Assembly (NCBI GenBank): GCA_041650175.1
Contig: JBAZLS010000010.1
Coordinates: 1 to 32,124 of the forward strand
DNA length: 32,124 nucleotides
Direction: 5' to 3'
DNA from: Minisyncoccus sp041650175
GTDB taxonomy: Bacteria; Patescibacteriota; Minisyncoccia; Minisyncoccales; Minisyncoccaceae
The position numbers were made by a program, and so were the translations under genes. The notes beneath the pieces are model-generated. The model worked only from the letters and a program-made list of their open reading frames with translations, was not told the DNA's origin and did no database searches. Shown here one piece after another: positions 1-7,394 of the stretch (its first letter is position 1; the number at the start of each line of letters is the position of its first letter).

Positions 1-263
1 TCTTTGGTGTATTTAGTGTCGCTGGAAACAGTAATAGTTTTTGTCACTTCTGTTCCGCTACCTCTTTCACGAGTTGTGATTGTGAAAGTGCTTCCATTAA
101 TTGCTAATATATTTCCCATTGCGATGGGTAAATTTTTATTCTGATGAATTTTAATATTTTTTTGCTGGTTGCCATTGTTTGTATTTGAAGCCGCAATAGC
201 AGAGGCTGAAAATACAAGAGAGGTTGCAACTAGGCCTGTAATAATCATTAATTTTTTTTGCAT
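1..263 (-). CDS. Secreted DUF5666-like protein, 3' end cut by window edge
   Basis: This reading frame is open from an ATG at 263 to the left edge, giving 87 visible codons. Residues 1-26 form a typical signal peptide: MQKK, then a hydrophobic stretch, then SASAIAA. A short N/Q-rich linker follows, and from about residue 45 there is a beta-rich segment (AMGNILAINGSTFTITTRE...TKTITV) that reads like the start of a DUF5666 / OB-fold-like domain. Such proteins are exported and of unknown function. The gene is divergent from the ECF sigma gene, and a copy of the putative ECF promoter lies 53 bases before its start, so it is probably a target of that sigma factor. Two more DUF5666-like genes lie in the facing operon. 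The family call is moderate because the domain is incomplete. Confidence 0.72.
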   Translation of the reverse strand, partial: MQKKLMIITGLVATSLVFSASAIAASNTNNGNQQKNIKIHQNKNLPIAMGNILAINGSTFTITTRERGSGTEVTKTITVSSDTKYTK

Positions 264-315
264 TTAATTTATTTATTTTATTTTATTAATCATAGCTTGG
301 CCTGGCTATATTTTT

Positions 316-345
316 TACTACGGTGATTGGGCATTGAAAGGTGCA
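316..345 (-). promoter_or_regulatory. Putative ECF-sigma promoter for the divergent secreted protein
   Basis: On the minus strand the sequence reads TGCACC (345-340), 17 bases, then CGTAGTA (322-316). The same two boxes at the same spacing occur before the sigma gene and before the anti-sigma candidate. The predicted transcript start is near 310, giving a leader of about 47 nt. The arrangement resembles ECF promoters such as the Bacillus SigW type (TGAAAC-N16-CGTA). The assignment to this sigma factor is inferred. Confidence 0.65.
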
Positions 346-390
346 TATGTTAAAATATAAGAAAGTATATTTGATGTGGCAGAAGCATAT

Positions 391-420
391 TGCACCAAAA
401 TATTTATTATTGTCGTATTA
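391..420 (+). promoter_or_regulatory. Putative ECF-sigma promoter, autoregulatory
   Basis: TGCACC (391-396), 17 bases, CGTATTA (414-420). Transcription would start near 426, only about 9 nt before the ATG at 435. This placement supports 435 as the true start and implies a nearly leaderless message. It is one of three copies of the motif around the sigma gene. Confidence 0.68.
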
Positions 421-434
421 ATAAGATATATACT

Positions 435-1004
435 ATGGATAATGATTCTGACGAGAAGCTAGTCGAATACTTTTTGGAGGGAGAAAAACGAGCTCTTGAG
501 ATTTTGGTTTTTCGTTATTTCAAAATGATTTATAATTTTTGTTATAGAAATGTCGGTGATATCAATGTTGCTGAAGATATAACTCAAGAAACATTTGTAA
601 AGGTTTGGAAAAATTTGAATAAATTTGACAAGAATAAAAAATTCAAGACTTGGTTATTCCAAATCGCTAAAAATACTTGTATAGATTATTTGAGAAAAAA
701 GAAATCTATTCCTTTTTCGAAATTTGAAAATGAAGATGGCGATAATAATTTTGTGGATAATTTTGAAGATATTTCACCCTTGCCCGACGAAATTTTTAAA
801 AAAAAGGATTTGGCAGTGTTTTTAGAAAAAACTGTCAGCAAATTGCCAGATGCTAATAAGATGGTAATAATACTTTATTATAAGAATGATTTTAATTTCA
901 GAGAGATTGCTGAAATATTAAATGAGCCGATTGATACCATTAAAAGCCGTTATAGGAGAGGACTAATTTCGCTTAGGAAATTAATTGGGGATTATGAATA
1001 TTAA
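435..1004 (+). CDS. ECF-type RNA polymerase sigma factor
   Basis: A 189-residue protein with the sigma-70 region 2 and region 4 layout and little between them, as in the ECF group. Region 2 spans about residues 8-85, with AEDITQETFVKVWKNL and the FKTWLFQIAKNTCIDYLR promoter-melting helix. Region 4 spans about 130-185, with the helix-turn-helix FREIAEILNEPIDTIKSR. The frame is open further upstream to 390, but the ATG at 435 gives the usual N-terminus (MDNDSDEKLVEYFLEG), and the motif TGCACC-N17-CGTATTA sits just before it. The next gene is a membrane protein in the position expected of an anti-sigma factor, followed by an ABC transporter operon. The protein probably directs transcription of this locus and of the divergent gene. 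The family call is secure; the regulon is inferred. Confidence 0.93.
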   Translation: MDNDSDEKLVEYFLEGEKRALEILVFRYFKMIYNFCYRNVGDINVAEDITQETFVKVWKNLNKFDKNKKFKTWLFQIAKNTCIDYLRKKKSIPFSKFENEDGDNNFVDNFEDISPLPDEIFKKKDLAVFLEKTVSKLPDANKMVIILYYKNDFNFREIAEILNEPIDTIKSRYRRGLISLRKLIGDYEY

Positions 1005-1013
1005 CTTTAATAT

Positions 1014-1043
1014 TGCACCAAAAAGTAATTTTATTACGTATTA
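1014..1043 (+). promoter_or_regulatory. Putative internal ECF-sigma promoter before the anti-sigma/ABC operon
   Basis: TGCACC (1014-1019), 17 bases, CGTATTA (1037-1043). The motif begins just past the sigma stop codon at 1004. The stretch TATTGCACCAAAA is identical to the one before the sigma gene. Predicted transcript start is near 1049, about 8 nt before an ATG at 1057. This would give the transporter operon its own sigma-dependent promoter. Confidence 0.65.
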
Positions 1044-1056
1044 TTTAAAAAAGATT

Positions 1057-1485
1057 ATGGAAAAAGAATATAAAAAATTGTTTATGAATATGGAAGAAGT
1101 AAATCCTTCAAGCAAATTGTTTGAAAAAATTATGCTTAGGATAAGCAGGGAAGAAAAACTGGTAATCGTCAAGAAGAGAATTGCTGTTTTTTCTGTTTTT
1201 TTAGCGATTTCTTTGGGTGGATTTGTTTATTCATTTATTACAGTCCAAAATGCGTTTGTCAGTTCTGGATTTACTCAATTTTTTTCATTAATTTTTTCTG
1301 ATTTCAATATAGTAATTGCTTATTGGCAGAACTTCTTATTCACTCTACTTGAATCATTACCAGTTTTTGCAATGATAATTTCCCTTGTAATGTTTTCTAT
1401 TGTATTAGGCTTTTTAACTTTTTTAATGAAAGATATGAAATTTATTAATTCAAATAATATATTAAGGAAAAAATATGGATATTAA
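1057..1485 (+). CDS. Small two-helix membrane protein, candidate anti-sigma factor
   Basis: Taken from the ATG at 1057 this is 142 residues; the frame is open back to a TTG at 985 and an ATG at 994. I chose 1057 because the promoter-like element at 1014-1043 would lie inside the longer version. Residues 1-45 are charged and cytoplasmic in character (MEKEYKKLF..., PSSKLFEKIMLRISREEKL). A membrane segment follows at about 47-69 (IAVFSVFLAISLGGFVYSF) and another at about 100-130, with a basic tail. There is no zinc-binding anti-sigma motif. Position directly after an ECF sigma gene and the soluble-head/membrane layout suggest an anti-sigma role; sequence alone does not prove it. It overlaps the next gene by 11 bases, so the two are probably translated together. 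Confidence 0.62.
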   Translation: MEKEYKKLFMNMEEVNPSSKLFEKIMLRISREEKLVIVKKRIAVFSVFLAISLGGFVYSFITVQNAFVSSGFTQFFSLIFSDFNIVIAYWQNFLFTLLESLPVFAMIISLVMFSIVLGFLTFLMKDMKFINSNNILRKKYGY

Positions 1486-1966
1486 AAAATTTTTTGATTC
1501 AAAAATTTTTATAGTGTTTTTTATTATTGGAGAAATTATTCTTTTGCTTTTAGCATTTGGAATCGGCATCATAATAGGTTCTAAGAAAGCTGATTTTTCT
1601 TGCAATATGGATAAAAACTATGAGCGTAATTTTGGCGGTCCAAACATTCCTGGAGATTTAAATGGTGATCTTGGAAGTTCACATGGAATTTTTGGACAAA
1701 TTATAAAAATCGATGATAATTTTATCATAATCAAGGATTCTAATTCTACAGAAAAAGTTATTTCTGTTGAGGGAGATGCTGCTATCAAAAAATTCAGAGA
1801 TACGATTAAATTATCAGATTTAAAAGTGGATGATCGTATAGTTGTGATTGGTTCGCCAAATGACAATGGAGAAATAGAAGCTAAGCTAATCAGACTTATG
1901 CCTAGTCCTCCAAGTGGAAGCAATGACCCAGTAAATAATGCAAATAATAACGAGAATTTAAAATAA
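1475..1966 (+). CDS. Membrane-anchored DUF5666-like protein
   Basis: A 163-residue protein. An N-terminal membrane anchor (residues 11-36, ending GIGIIIGSKK) is followed by a G/N-rich linker. Residues about 72-140 form a beta-rich OB-like domain with the pattern IFGQIIKIDDNFIIIKD ... LKVDDRIVVIGSPNDNGEIEAKLIRL, as in DUF5666. A polar P/S/N tail ends it. The start has one of the few clear Shine-Dalgarno sequences here (AAGGA, about 7 bases before the ATG) and overlaps the upstream gene by 11 bases. Its stop overlaps the ATG of the adaptor gene (TAATG). Tight coupling to a MacAB-type system suggests an accessory extracytoplasmic role, such as ligand sensing or complex assembly; the function is unknown. 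Confidence 0.72.
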   Translation: MDIKKFFDSKIFIVFFIIGEIILLLLAFGIGIIIGSKKADFSCNMDKNYERNFGGPNIPGDLNGDLGSSHGIFGQIIKIDDNFIIIKDSNSTEKVISVEGDAAIKKFRDTIKLSDLKVDDRIVVIGSPNDNGEIEAKLIRLMPSPPSGSNDPVNNANNNENLK

Positions 1967-3804
1967 TGTTTAATATCTTAATCAAAGCAAAAGATATCAT
2001 CCTAAAAAATAAACTTATTCTTATCGGAATTTTGATATTAATAGGAATCGGAGTTTATTTTTTTTGGGGCAAAGGTGCTGGCGCGACTGAAACAAGATAT
2101 GTAATCAATACTGTTACAAAAGAAACATTGGTAAATTATGTTTCAGGGACTGGACAAGTAGCCGCTTCTTCTGAGTCAGAAATCAAATCAAAAGTTTCAG
2201 GCGATCTCTTGAGTTTGAAAATTAAAAATGGACAAGAGGTTAAAGTCGGACAAGTTTTGGCTACTATTGATTCTACTGATGCGCAAAAAACTGTTCGCGA
2301 TGCAGAATCTAGTTTGATAAACGCAAAGCTTTCGCTTGAAAAATTAACGAGGGGAGATAGAGAAGAAGAATTAGAAATATCCCAAATGGATATAGAAGAT
2401 AATAAAAGAGCCATCACTGATGCTGAAAACGATCTTGTGCAAGCTAAGACAGATGCAGAATCTGATTTAAATGATATTTATGAGAGTGCGTTAACAGAAC
2501 TATCCCAAGCATTAAATAAAAGTACTAGCACGATGATAACTATTACAGATATCCAATATTCCCATTTCAATAATAATGATCAAGATGGTTCAAATATAGC
2601 CAGTACTAAAGCTACTGCGGTTAAAGCCTTATTCGGTCTTGATGATGGAGGCAGAGTAACTTCTGAATATTTCAATAAGGCAAATGGCGGGGTGAAGAAA
2701 TTAATAGCGACAGCACAATTAACAAAAAGCAAGACAGATATTGATGATGCTCTTTCTCAAATGAAAAATGCTTTGCAAAAAATTAAGAATATTTTAGAAG
2801 TAATTCCTGTTGGAAGCACTTTGACTAGCAGTGAAAAGAGCAGTGTTATTTCTGAAAAGACAAATATAGATAGTCTCATTTCAACAATTACTTCGAGGCA
2901 ACAGTCTATAATTTCCCAAATAAACACTAACGTTGATAATATTAAAAATGCAGAAGAAAAAATAGTTGATGCAAAAAATACTTTAGAAAAATCAGAAAAA
3001 CAATTGGCTCTCAATAACAACCCAGATCCTCTAGATATAAAAAGCGCGGAGATGTCTATCCAAGAAAAAGAAAATTCTTTATATGATGCAAGAAATGCAT
3101 TAGCTGACTATACGATCAAGGCTCCTTTTTCTGGGGTGATAAGCACTGTCAGTAGCGAAAAAGGATCTAGTATTTCTGCCAATAGTTCGATTGCAACAAT
3201 TATTTCTAAGGAATTGACAGCTGAAATAACTTTAAATGAAGTCGATATTGCAAAGGTTGCTGTTGGACAAAAAACTACTCTTACTTTTGATGCGATAAGT
3301 GATATGACTGTTACTGGTACTGTTTCTGAAGTTGATACTGTTGGCACTGTTAGCCAAGGAGTTGTCAGCTATGGAGTAAAGATTGTTTTTGATACTGAAG
3401 CTGAAGGAGTAAAACCTGGTATGAGTGTTTCTGTTTCTATAATTACAAAATCTAGCCAAGATGCTTTGGTGGTTCCAAGTTCTGCAATCAAAACTATAAA
3501 TAATGCCAGTTATGTAGAAATACCTGATGAGACTATTGATAGCAATAGTATTGGATCGACTGCTGGTGTTTTGTTAAAAAATAAGACAAAAAAACAAGAA
3601 GTAACTACTGGCTTATCAAATGATACATCAATTGAAATTTTGACCGGACTTAGCGAAGGCGATCTGGTTGTCGTAAAAACCATTACTGCCACCTCAACTT
3701 CAAAATCTAGCACTAATAGCGTACAGAACTTATTCCAAATGGGCGGAGGAACTAAAAGCGGATCATCGACAACTACAAATACAAAAACAAATACTTCAAA
3801 GTAA
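1966..3804 (+). CDS. MacA-like periplasmic adaptor / HlyD-family subunit of an ABC system
   Basis: A 612-residue adaptor. A membrane anchor at about residues 14-34 is followed by the first lipoyl half (about 67-105, VSGDLLSLKIKNGQEVKVGQ). A very long coiled-coil section comes next (about 106-370), then the second lipoyl half (about 380-415, IKAPFSGVISTVSSEKGSS), a beta-barrel domain (GMSVSVSI, LVVPSSAI) and a membrane-proximal domain. It ends in an S/T/N-rich tail. In MacAB systems the adaptor couples the inner-membrane transporter to TolC. Here the alpha-hairpin carries a helical insertion of roughly 130 residues (about 165-310), no TolC gene is present, and the family's usual length is nearer 370-400. 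ATPase and permease genes follow directly. Start overlap (TAATG) suggests translational coupling to the DUF5666-like gene. Confidence 0.86.
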   Translation: MFNILIKAKDIILKNKLILIGILILIGIGVYFFWGKGAGATETRYVINTVTKETLVNYVSGTGQVAASSESEIKSKVSGDLLSLKIKNGQEVKVGQVLATIDSTDAQKTVRDAESSLINAKLSLEKLTRGDREEELEISQMDIEDNKRAITDAENDLVQAKTDAESDLNDIYESALTELSQALNKSTSTMITITDIQYSHFNNNDQDGSNIASTKATAVKALFGLDDGGRVTSEYFNKANGGVKKLIATAQLTKSKTDIDDALSQMKNALQKIKNILEVIPVGSTLTSSEKSSVISEKTNIDSLISTITSRQQSIISQINTNVDNIKNAEEKIVDAKNTLEKSEKQLALNNNPDPLDIKSAEMSIQEKENSLYDARNALADYTIKAPFSGVISTVSSEKGSSISANSSIATIISKELTAEITLNEVDIAKVAVGQKTTLTFDAISDMTVTGTVSEVDTVGTVSQGVVSYGVKIVFDTEAEGVKPGMSVSVSIITKSSQDALVVPSSAIKTINNASYVEIPDETIDSNSIGSTAGVLLKNKTKKQEVTTGLSNDTSIEILTGLSEGDLVVVKTITATSTSKSSTNSVQNLFQMGGGTKSGSSTTTNTKTNTSK

Positions 3805-3805
3805 T

Positions 3806-4492
3806 ATGATTGAGTGTAAAAATATAGTTAAAACTTATAAGAATGATGCTGAAGAAATCGTTGTTTTGAAAAATTTAACTTTTTCTATAGAAGATGGAGA
3901 ATTTATCGCAATAACAGGACCGTCTGGATCTGGAAAATCTACTTTAATGCATATTTTAGGCGCGCTTGATACGCCGACTTCTGGTGAATATTTTCTTGAT
4001 GGCAAGAATGTAACCGATTTTTCTGATGATGAGCTTGCCAATATACGAAATAAAAAAATTGGTTTTGTTTTTCAATCTTTCAATCTTTTAGCTCGTTCAA
4101 GTGTTTTGCGTAATGTAATGTTGCCTTTGATCTATGCTGAAACTCCAAAAAATGAAAGAGAAAAGAAAGCTCGAGAATCTTTAAAAAACGCTGGATTGGA
4201 TGAAAAGCATTTTAATAATCTTTCCAATCAGCTTTCTGGAGGACAAATGCAGAGAGTTGCTATTGCAAGAGCATTGGTCAATAATCCGACTTTAATCCTA
4301 GCTGACGAACCGACTGGCAATCTGGATACAAAGACGGGAGAGATTGTGCTTAAAACTTTTGAAACTTTAAATAGAGAACAGCATCATACTATTATTTTGA
4401 TTACTCATGAGAAAGAAGTTGCAGAACATGCTGATCGTATCATCTTTATCAGAGATGGAATAATTACTGATGATTATAAAACTAAAAAATAA
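3806..4492 (+). CDS. MacB/LolD-type ABC transporter ATPase
   Basis: A 228-residue nucleotide-binding subunit with all hallmarks intact. Walker A is GPSGSGKST (38-46), the Q-loop lies in FVFQSFNLL, the signature is LSGGQMQR (143-150), Walker B is LILADEPT with D167/E168, and the switch His is H201 in ITHE. Its closest family type is the LolD/MacB/FtsE group, which works with FtsX-type permeases by mechanotransmission rather than by a classical transport channel. The ATP-binding and permease halves are separate genes here, unlike E. coli MacB, where they are fused. It starts one base after the adaptor stop and is followed three bases on by the permease. The substrate is unknown. Confidence 0.94.
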   Translation: MIECKNIVKTYKNDAEEIVVLKNLTFSIEDGEFIAITGPSGSGKSTLMHILGALDTPTSGEYFLDGKNVTDFSDDELANIRNKKIGFVFQSFNLLARSSVLRNVMLPLIYAETPKNEREKKARESLKNAGLDEKHFNNLSNQLSGGQMQRVAIARALVNNPTLILADEPTGNLDTKTGEIVLKTFETLNREQHHTIILITHEKEVAEHADRIIFIRDGIITDDYKTKK

Positions 4493-4495
4493 TCC

Positions 4496-5716
4496 ATGAA
4501 ATTTGCAGATTTATTTGAAGAAATATATTCGGCGCTTCTTTCTAATAAAGCTAGATCTGGATTAACAATATTAGGTATTGTTATTGGTATTGGTTCGGTA
4601 ATTGCCATGATTGCTATCGGACAAGGTTCGCAAAGCAGTATTGAATCAAGCATCCAATCCTTAGGTTCAAATCTTTTATTAGTTACTCCAGGAGTTCAAA
4701 GAGGAATGGGTGTGCAGGTAAGTCAAGGAAGAGGTTCTTCTCAAACGTTAACGAGAGATGATGCTGAGGCAATTTCTTCTCTTTCTTCGGTAATTGCTGT
4801 TTCTCCTGAAGTTTCTGGGCGTTATCAAGTAACTACTAAAGGTACAAACACAAACACGACTATTAATGGAGTTGTTGCGGTGTATTCGACAGTAAGAAAT
4901 GTCGAAGTGGAAACCGGTAATTTTATAACAGATCAAAATGTAAAAAATATGTCGAAGGTGGCTGTCATTGGACCGTCTGTCCGTGATGATTTATTTGGCG
5001 AAGACAGTGAAAATGCGAATGTTATAGGACAGACAATTCGTATTAAGAGTATAAATTTTACCATTGTCGGGGTTACAAAAGAAAAAGGAGGCAGCGGTTT
5101 TAATAATCAAGATGATGTGATTTATATTCCAATTACTGTTTCGGCACAGTATTTAACTGGAGGAAGTTACGTTTCTACTATTGCTGTCCAAGCGTCTAAC
5201 CAAGAAGCAATGACAACCTTGCAGGCTGAAATAACAAATTTACTCTTAGATAGGCATAATGTTGCTACTGCAGATTTCAGCATAATGAACCAAGCTGATA
5301 TCGTGGCTACTGCTTCTTCTGTAACTAGTACTTTTACTATGCTTTTAGGTTCAGTGGCTGGGATTTCGCTTGTAGTTGGTGGAATAGGAATTATGAATAT
5401 GATGCTGACTACGGTAACGGAAAGGACGAGAGAAATCGGACTTAGAAAAGCTATTGGCGCAAAAAGAAAAGATATCAATCTTCAATTTTTGGGAGAGGCA
5501 ATAATGCTTACTTTTACGGGAGGCGTTGTCGGAATAATCTTGGGATGTTTAGTTTCTTTTATTGCGTATCAATTCTTTAGTCTTGCGACACAAGTATCAA
5601 CTTTTTCAATAATATTATCATTTGGAGTTTCTGGAGCTATTGGAATAATTTTCGGTTATTATCCAGCAAATCGAGCAAGTAAGTTAAATCCGATAGAGGC
5701 ATTGCGCTATGAATAA
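4496..5716 (+). CDS. MacB-type (FtsX-domain) ABC permease
   Basis: A 406-residue permease. The first membrane helix (about 20-42, SGLTILGIVIGIGSVIAMIA) leads into a large extracytoplasmic MacB_PCD domain (about 45-275). Three C-terminal helices follow (about 280-305, 335-360 and 370-392), including the conserved loop MLTTVTERTREIGLRKAIGA that contacts the ATPase and the terminal PANRASKLNPIEALRYE. These are standard for MacB permeases. It functions with the ATPase encoded just upstream and the adaptor. Likely jobs are export of a peptide, lipid or antibiotic, or force transmission at the cell surface; the sequence does not identify a substrate. Confidence 0.93.
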   Translation: MKFADLFEEIYSALLSNKARSGLTILGIVIGIGSVIAMIAIGQGSQSSIESSIQSLGSNLLLVTPGVQRGMGVQVSQGRGSSQTLTRDDAEAISSLSSVIAVSPEVSGRYQVTTKGTNTNTTINGVVAVYSTVRNVEVETGNFITDQNVKNMSKVAVIGPSVRDDLFGEDSENANVIGQTIRIKSINFTIVGVTKEKGGSGFNNQDDVIYIPITVSAQYLTGGSYVSTIAVQASNQEAMTTLQAEITNLLLDRHNVATADFSIMNQADIVATASSVTSTFTMLLGSVAGISLVVGGIGIMNMMLTTVTERTREIGLRKAIGAKRKDINLQFLGEAIMLTFTGGVVGIILGCLVSFIAYQFFSLATQVSTFSIILSFGVSGAIGIIFGYYPANRASKLNPIEALRYE

Positions 5717-5746
5717 TAAATTTAATCATTAACTAAAAATAAAAAA

Positions 5747-6220
5747 ATGAGCAATAAAAAAATAAAAAAAGAATATATAATTTTTACAATAATTTTAATT
5801 GTCGCAATGGGAGGATCTTTTTTTGGAGGAATGAAGTATCAGGAAAGCAAGAGCGGAGCAAGATTCGGTCAAATGCAAAATGGACAGATGAAAGACCAGA
5901 CTCAAGGCATTGCCGGGCAAGGAATGACTAGACAAAAAGGCGGACTTGTTGGCGGAGAAATATTAAGCAAGGATGAAAAAAGTATTGTCTTGAAGGATAG
6001 AAGTGGCGGGTCAAAAATAATATTTTTGTCAGAATCAACGCAATTTTTAAAATCGGCAGCAGGTTCAGTTGATGATATTGTTATCGGTTCAAATGTTACT
6101 GTTACTGGAAATCAGAATCCTGATGGCAGTGTGACTGCAAAAATAATACAATTATCTTCTCAGGCTGTTACTCCAATTAATCAAGAGGGGAGCGGACAGG
6201 TAAAACCAACAACAAAATAA
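5747..6220 (+). CDS. Membrane-anchored DUF5666-like protein with Met/Gln/Gly-rich linker
   Basis: A 157-residue protein. The N-terminal helix (about 10-30, IIFTIILIVAMGGSFFGGMK) is a signal anchor. Residues about 36-66 form a linker rich in Met, Gln and Gly (FGQMQNGQMKDQTQGIAGQG). Residues about 68-140 make a DUF5666-like beta domain (VGGEILSKDEKSIVLKD ... IVIGSNVTVTGNQNPDGSVTAKIIQL). It closes the ECF-linked operon, 30 bases after the permease, and a terminator follows 11 bases after its stop. A similar anchor-plus-domain protein opens the transporter part of the operon, so the two may bracket one complex. The Met-rich linker could bind soft metals, but this is speculation. Confidence 0.75.
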   Translation: MSNKKIKKEYIIFTIILIVAMGGSFFGGMKYQESKSGARFGQMQNGQMKDQTQGIAGQGMTRQKGGLVGGEILSKDEKSIVLKDRSGGSKIIFLSESTQFLKSAAGSVDDIVIGSNVTVTGNQNPDGSVTAKIIQLSSQAVTPINQEGSGQVKPTTK

Positions 6221-6231
6221 TTTCAAAAGAG

Positions 6232-6261
6232 AAAAGACCGGATAACTGGTCTTTTTGTTTT
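6232..6261 (+). terminator. Rho-independent terminator of the ECF/ABC operon
   Basis: Arms AAAAGACC (6232-6239) and GGTCTTTT (6248-6255) form an 8-bp stem with an 8-base loop, followed by a T-rich run. It sits directly after the last DUF5666-like gene. Confidence 0.85.
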
Positions 6262-6271
6262 GGAATAATAT

Positions 6272-6280
6272 TGGTATAAT
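6272..6280 (+). promoter_or_regulatory. Extended -10 promoter for the amidohydrolase gene
   Basis: TGG-TATAAT, a perfect extended -10 box, 31 bases before the ATG at 6312. No good -35 box is visible at 16-18 bases, because the preceding terminator occupies that place. Predicted transcript start is near 6287. Confidence 0.6.
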
Positions 6281-6311
6281 TTTTTTAGAATCATAATCAA
6301 GTGAAAAATAT

Positions 6312-7310
6312 ATGAGAAAAAAATTTAACTTACCTTTAATTAATGCCCATACCCATGCGGCAATGGTTGCTTTTAGAGGATTGGGAGAAGATATGCCTTT
6401 GGACAAATGGTTAAATGATTGCATCTGGCCAATGGAAGCAAAAAACGTTAATCCAGAGTTTGTTTATAATGAAACAAAAAAGGCTATAGATGAAATGCGC
6501 AGTAATGGAATAAGGGCATTTATGGATATGTATTTTTTTGAACAGGAAGTAGCAAAAGCAGCAATAGAAGAAAATTTTATAACTGTTATTGGTGAAGGGC
6601 TATTGGATATCAAGGGGCAGGAAGTTTTTGAAAATGATTTTACAAGAACAAAAAAATTATTGGAGGATTATAAGGATAATCAAAATGTTTTTGTTTCTGT
6701 CGCTCCGCATTCTCCATATACTGTAAATGAAGATAATCTTAAAAAAGCAAAGGGTCTGGCAAAAGATTTCAATGTTATTTATCAGATACATGTTTCAGAA
6801 ACAAAAAAAGAAATCGAAGACAGTTTGAAAAAGTATGGGTTAACTCCTGTTGCTTATCTCAATAAGATAGGAGTACTTGATGAAAAAACTACTTTAGTTC
6901 ATTGCACTTGGCTGACCACAGAAGATATTTCGATAATTGCCGAGAAAGGATGCAGCGTTGTTCATTGTCCGCTCAGTAATCTCAAGCTTGGATCAGGAAT
7001 ATCGCCTGTTTCTGATCTGATTGATGCTGGAATCAATGTCGCAATCGGCACGGACGGAGCAGCTAGCTCTAATAGGCTTGATATTTGGGAGGCTGGCAAG
7101 TTTGCTGCTTTACTCCAAAAAGGAATAAATTGTAATCCTTTACTGCTTCCTACAAGGAAGATAGCAGAAATGATGACTGTGAATGGAATGAAAGCATTAG
7201 GAATCGAGCGTATCGGAGAAATGACTATTGAAAAAATAAAATCTGAAATAAAAAATAGCAATTTTGATTATTTATATCAATTACACGCCAATGAAATTGA
7301 TTTTATGTAA
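6312..7310 (+). CDS. Amidohydrolase, ATZ/TRZ (MTA/SAH deaminase-like), barrel-only form
   Basis: A 332-residue metal-dependent hydrolase. Metal ligands of the amidohydrolase barrel are all present: H13 and H15 in NAHTH, H160 in IHVSETKKE, H197 in VHCTWLT and D248 in GTDGAASSNRLDIWE. The HCPLSNLKLGSG stretch and the overall order match the ATZ/TRZ branch, which deaminates adenosine derivatives, guanine or triazines. Usual members are about 430-450 residues with a beta-sandwich built from both termini. Here the protein begins almost at the HxH strand and ends soon after the last barrel helix, so that sandwich is missing. The frame is clean, so this looks like a natural minimal form rather than a broken gene. 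The substrate is uncertain. It stands alone between its own promoter and the next one. Confidence 0.8.
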   Translation: MRKKFNLPLINAHTHAAMVAFRGLGEDMPLDKWLNDCIWPMEAKNVNPEFVYNETKKAIDEMRSNGIRAFMDMYFFEQEVAKAAIEENFITVIGEGLLDIKGQEVFENDFTRTKKLLEDYKDNQNVFVSVAPHSPYTVNEDNLKKAKGLAKDFNVIYQIHVSETKKEIEDSLKKYGLTPVAYLNKIGVLDEKTTLVHCTWLTTEDISIIAEKGCSVVHCPLSNLKLGSGISPVSDLIDAGINVAIGTDGAASSNRLDIWEAGKFAALLQKGINCNPLLLPTRKIAEMMTVNGMKALGIERIGEMTIEKIKSEIKNSNFDYLYQLHANEIDFM

Positions 7311-7317
7311 AATTCCT

Positions 7318-7346
7318 TTGCTTTAATTATTAATGTGTTTTATAAT
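7318..7346 (+). promoter_or_regulatory. Sigma-70-type promoter for the surface protein/kinase operon
   Basis: TTGCTT (7318-7323), 17 bases, TATAAT (7341-7346). Predicted start is near 7353, giving a 42-nt AT-rich leader to the ATG at 7395. A second TATAAT at 7369-7374 could also serve. Confidence 0.6.
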
Positions 7347-7394
7347 AATATATAATATTTAATTGTTTTATAATCAGTCATTTTTTAATAAAAT

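Noticed and set aside
334..361. Sigma-70-like TTGAAA-N16-TATAAG before the sigma gene
   Set aside because: It overlaps the minus-strand ECF box and fits less well than the repeated TGCACC-N17-CGTA motif. It may still give basal transcription, but I cannot support it.
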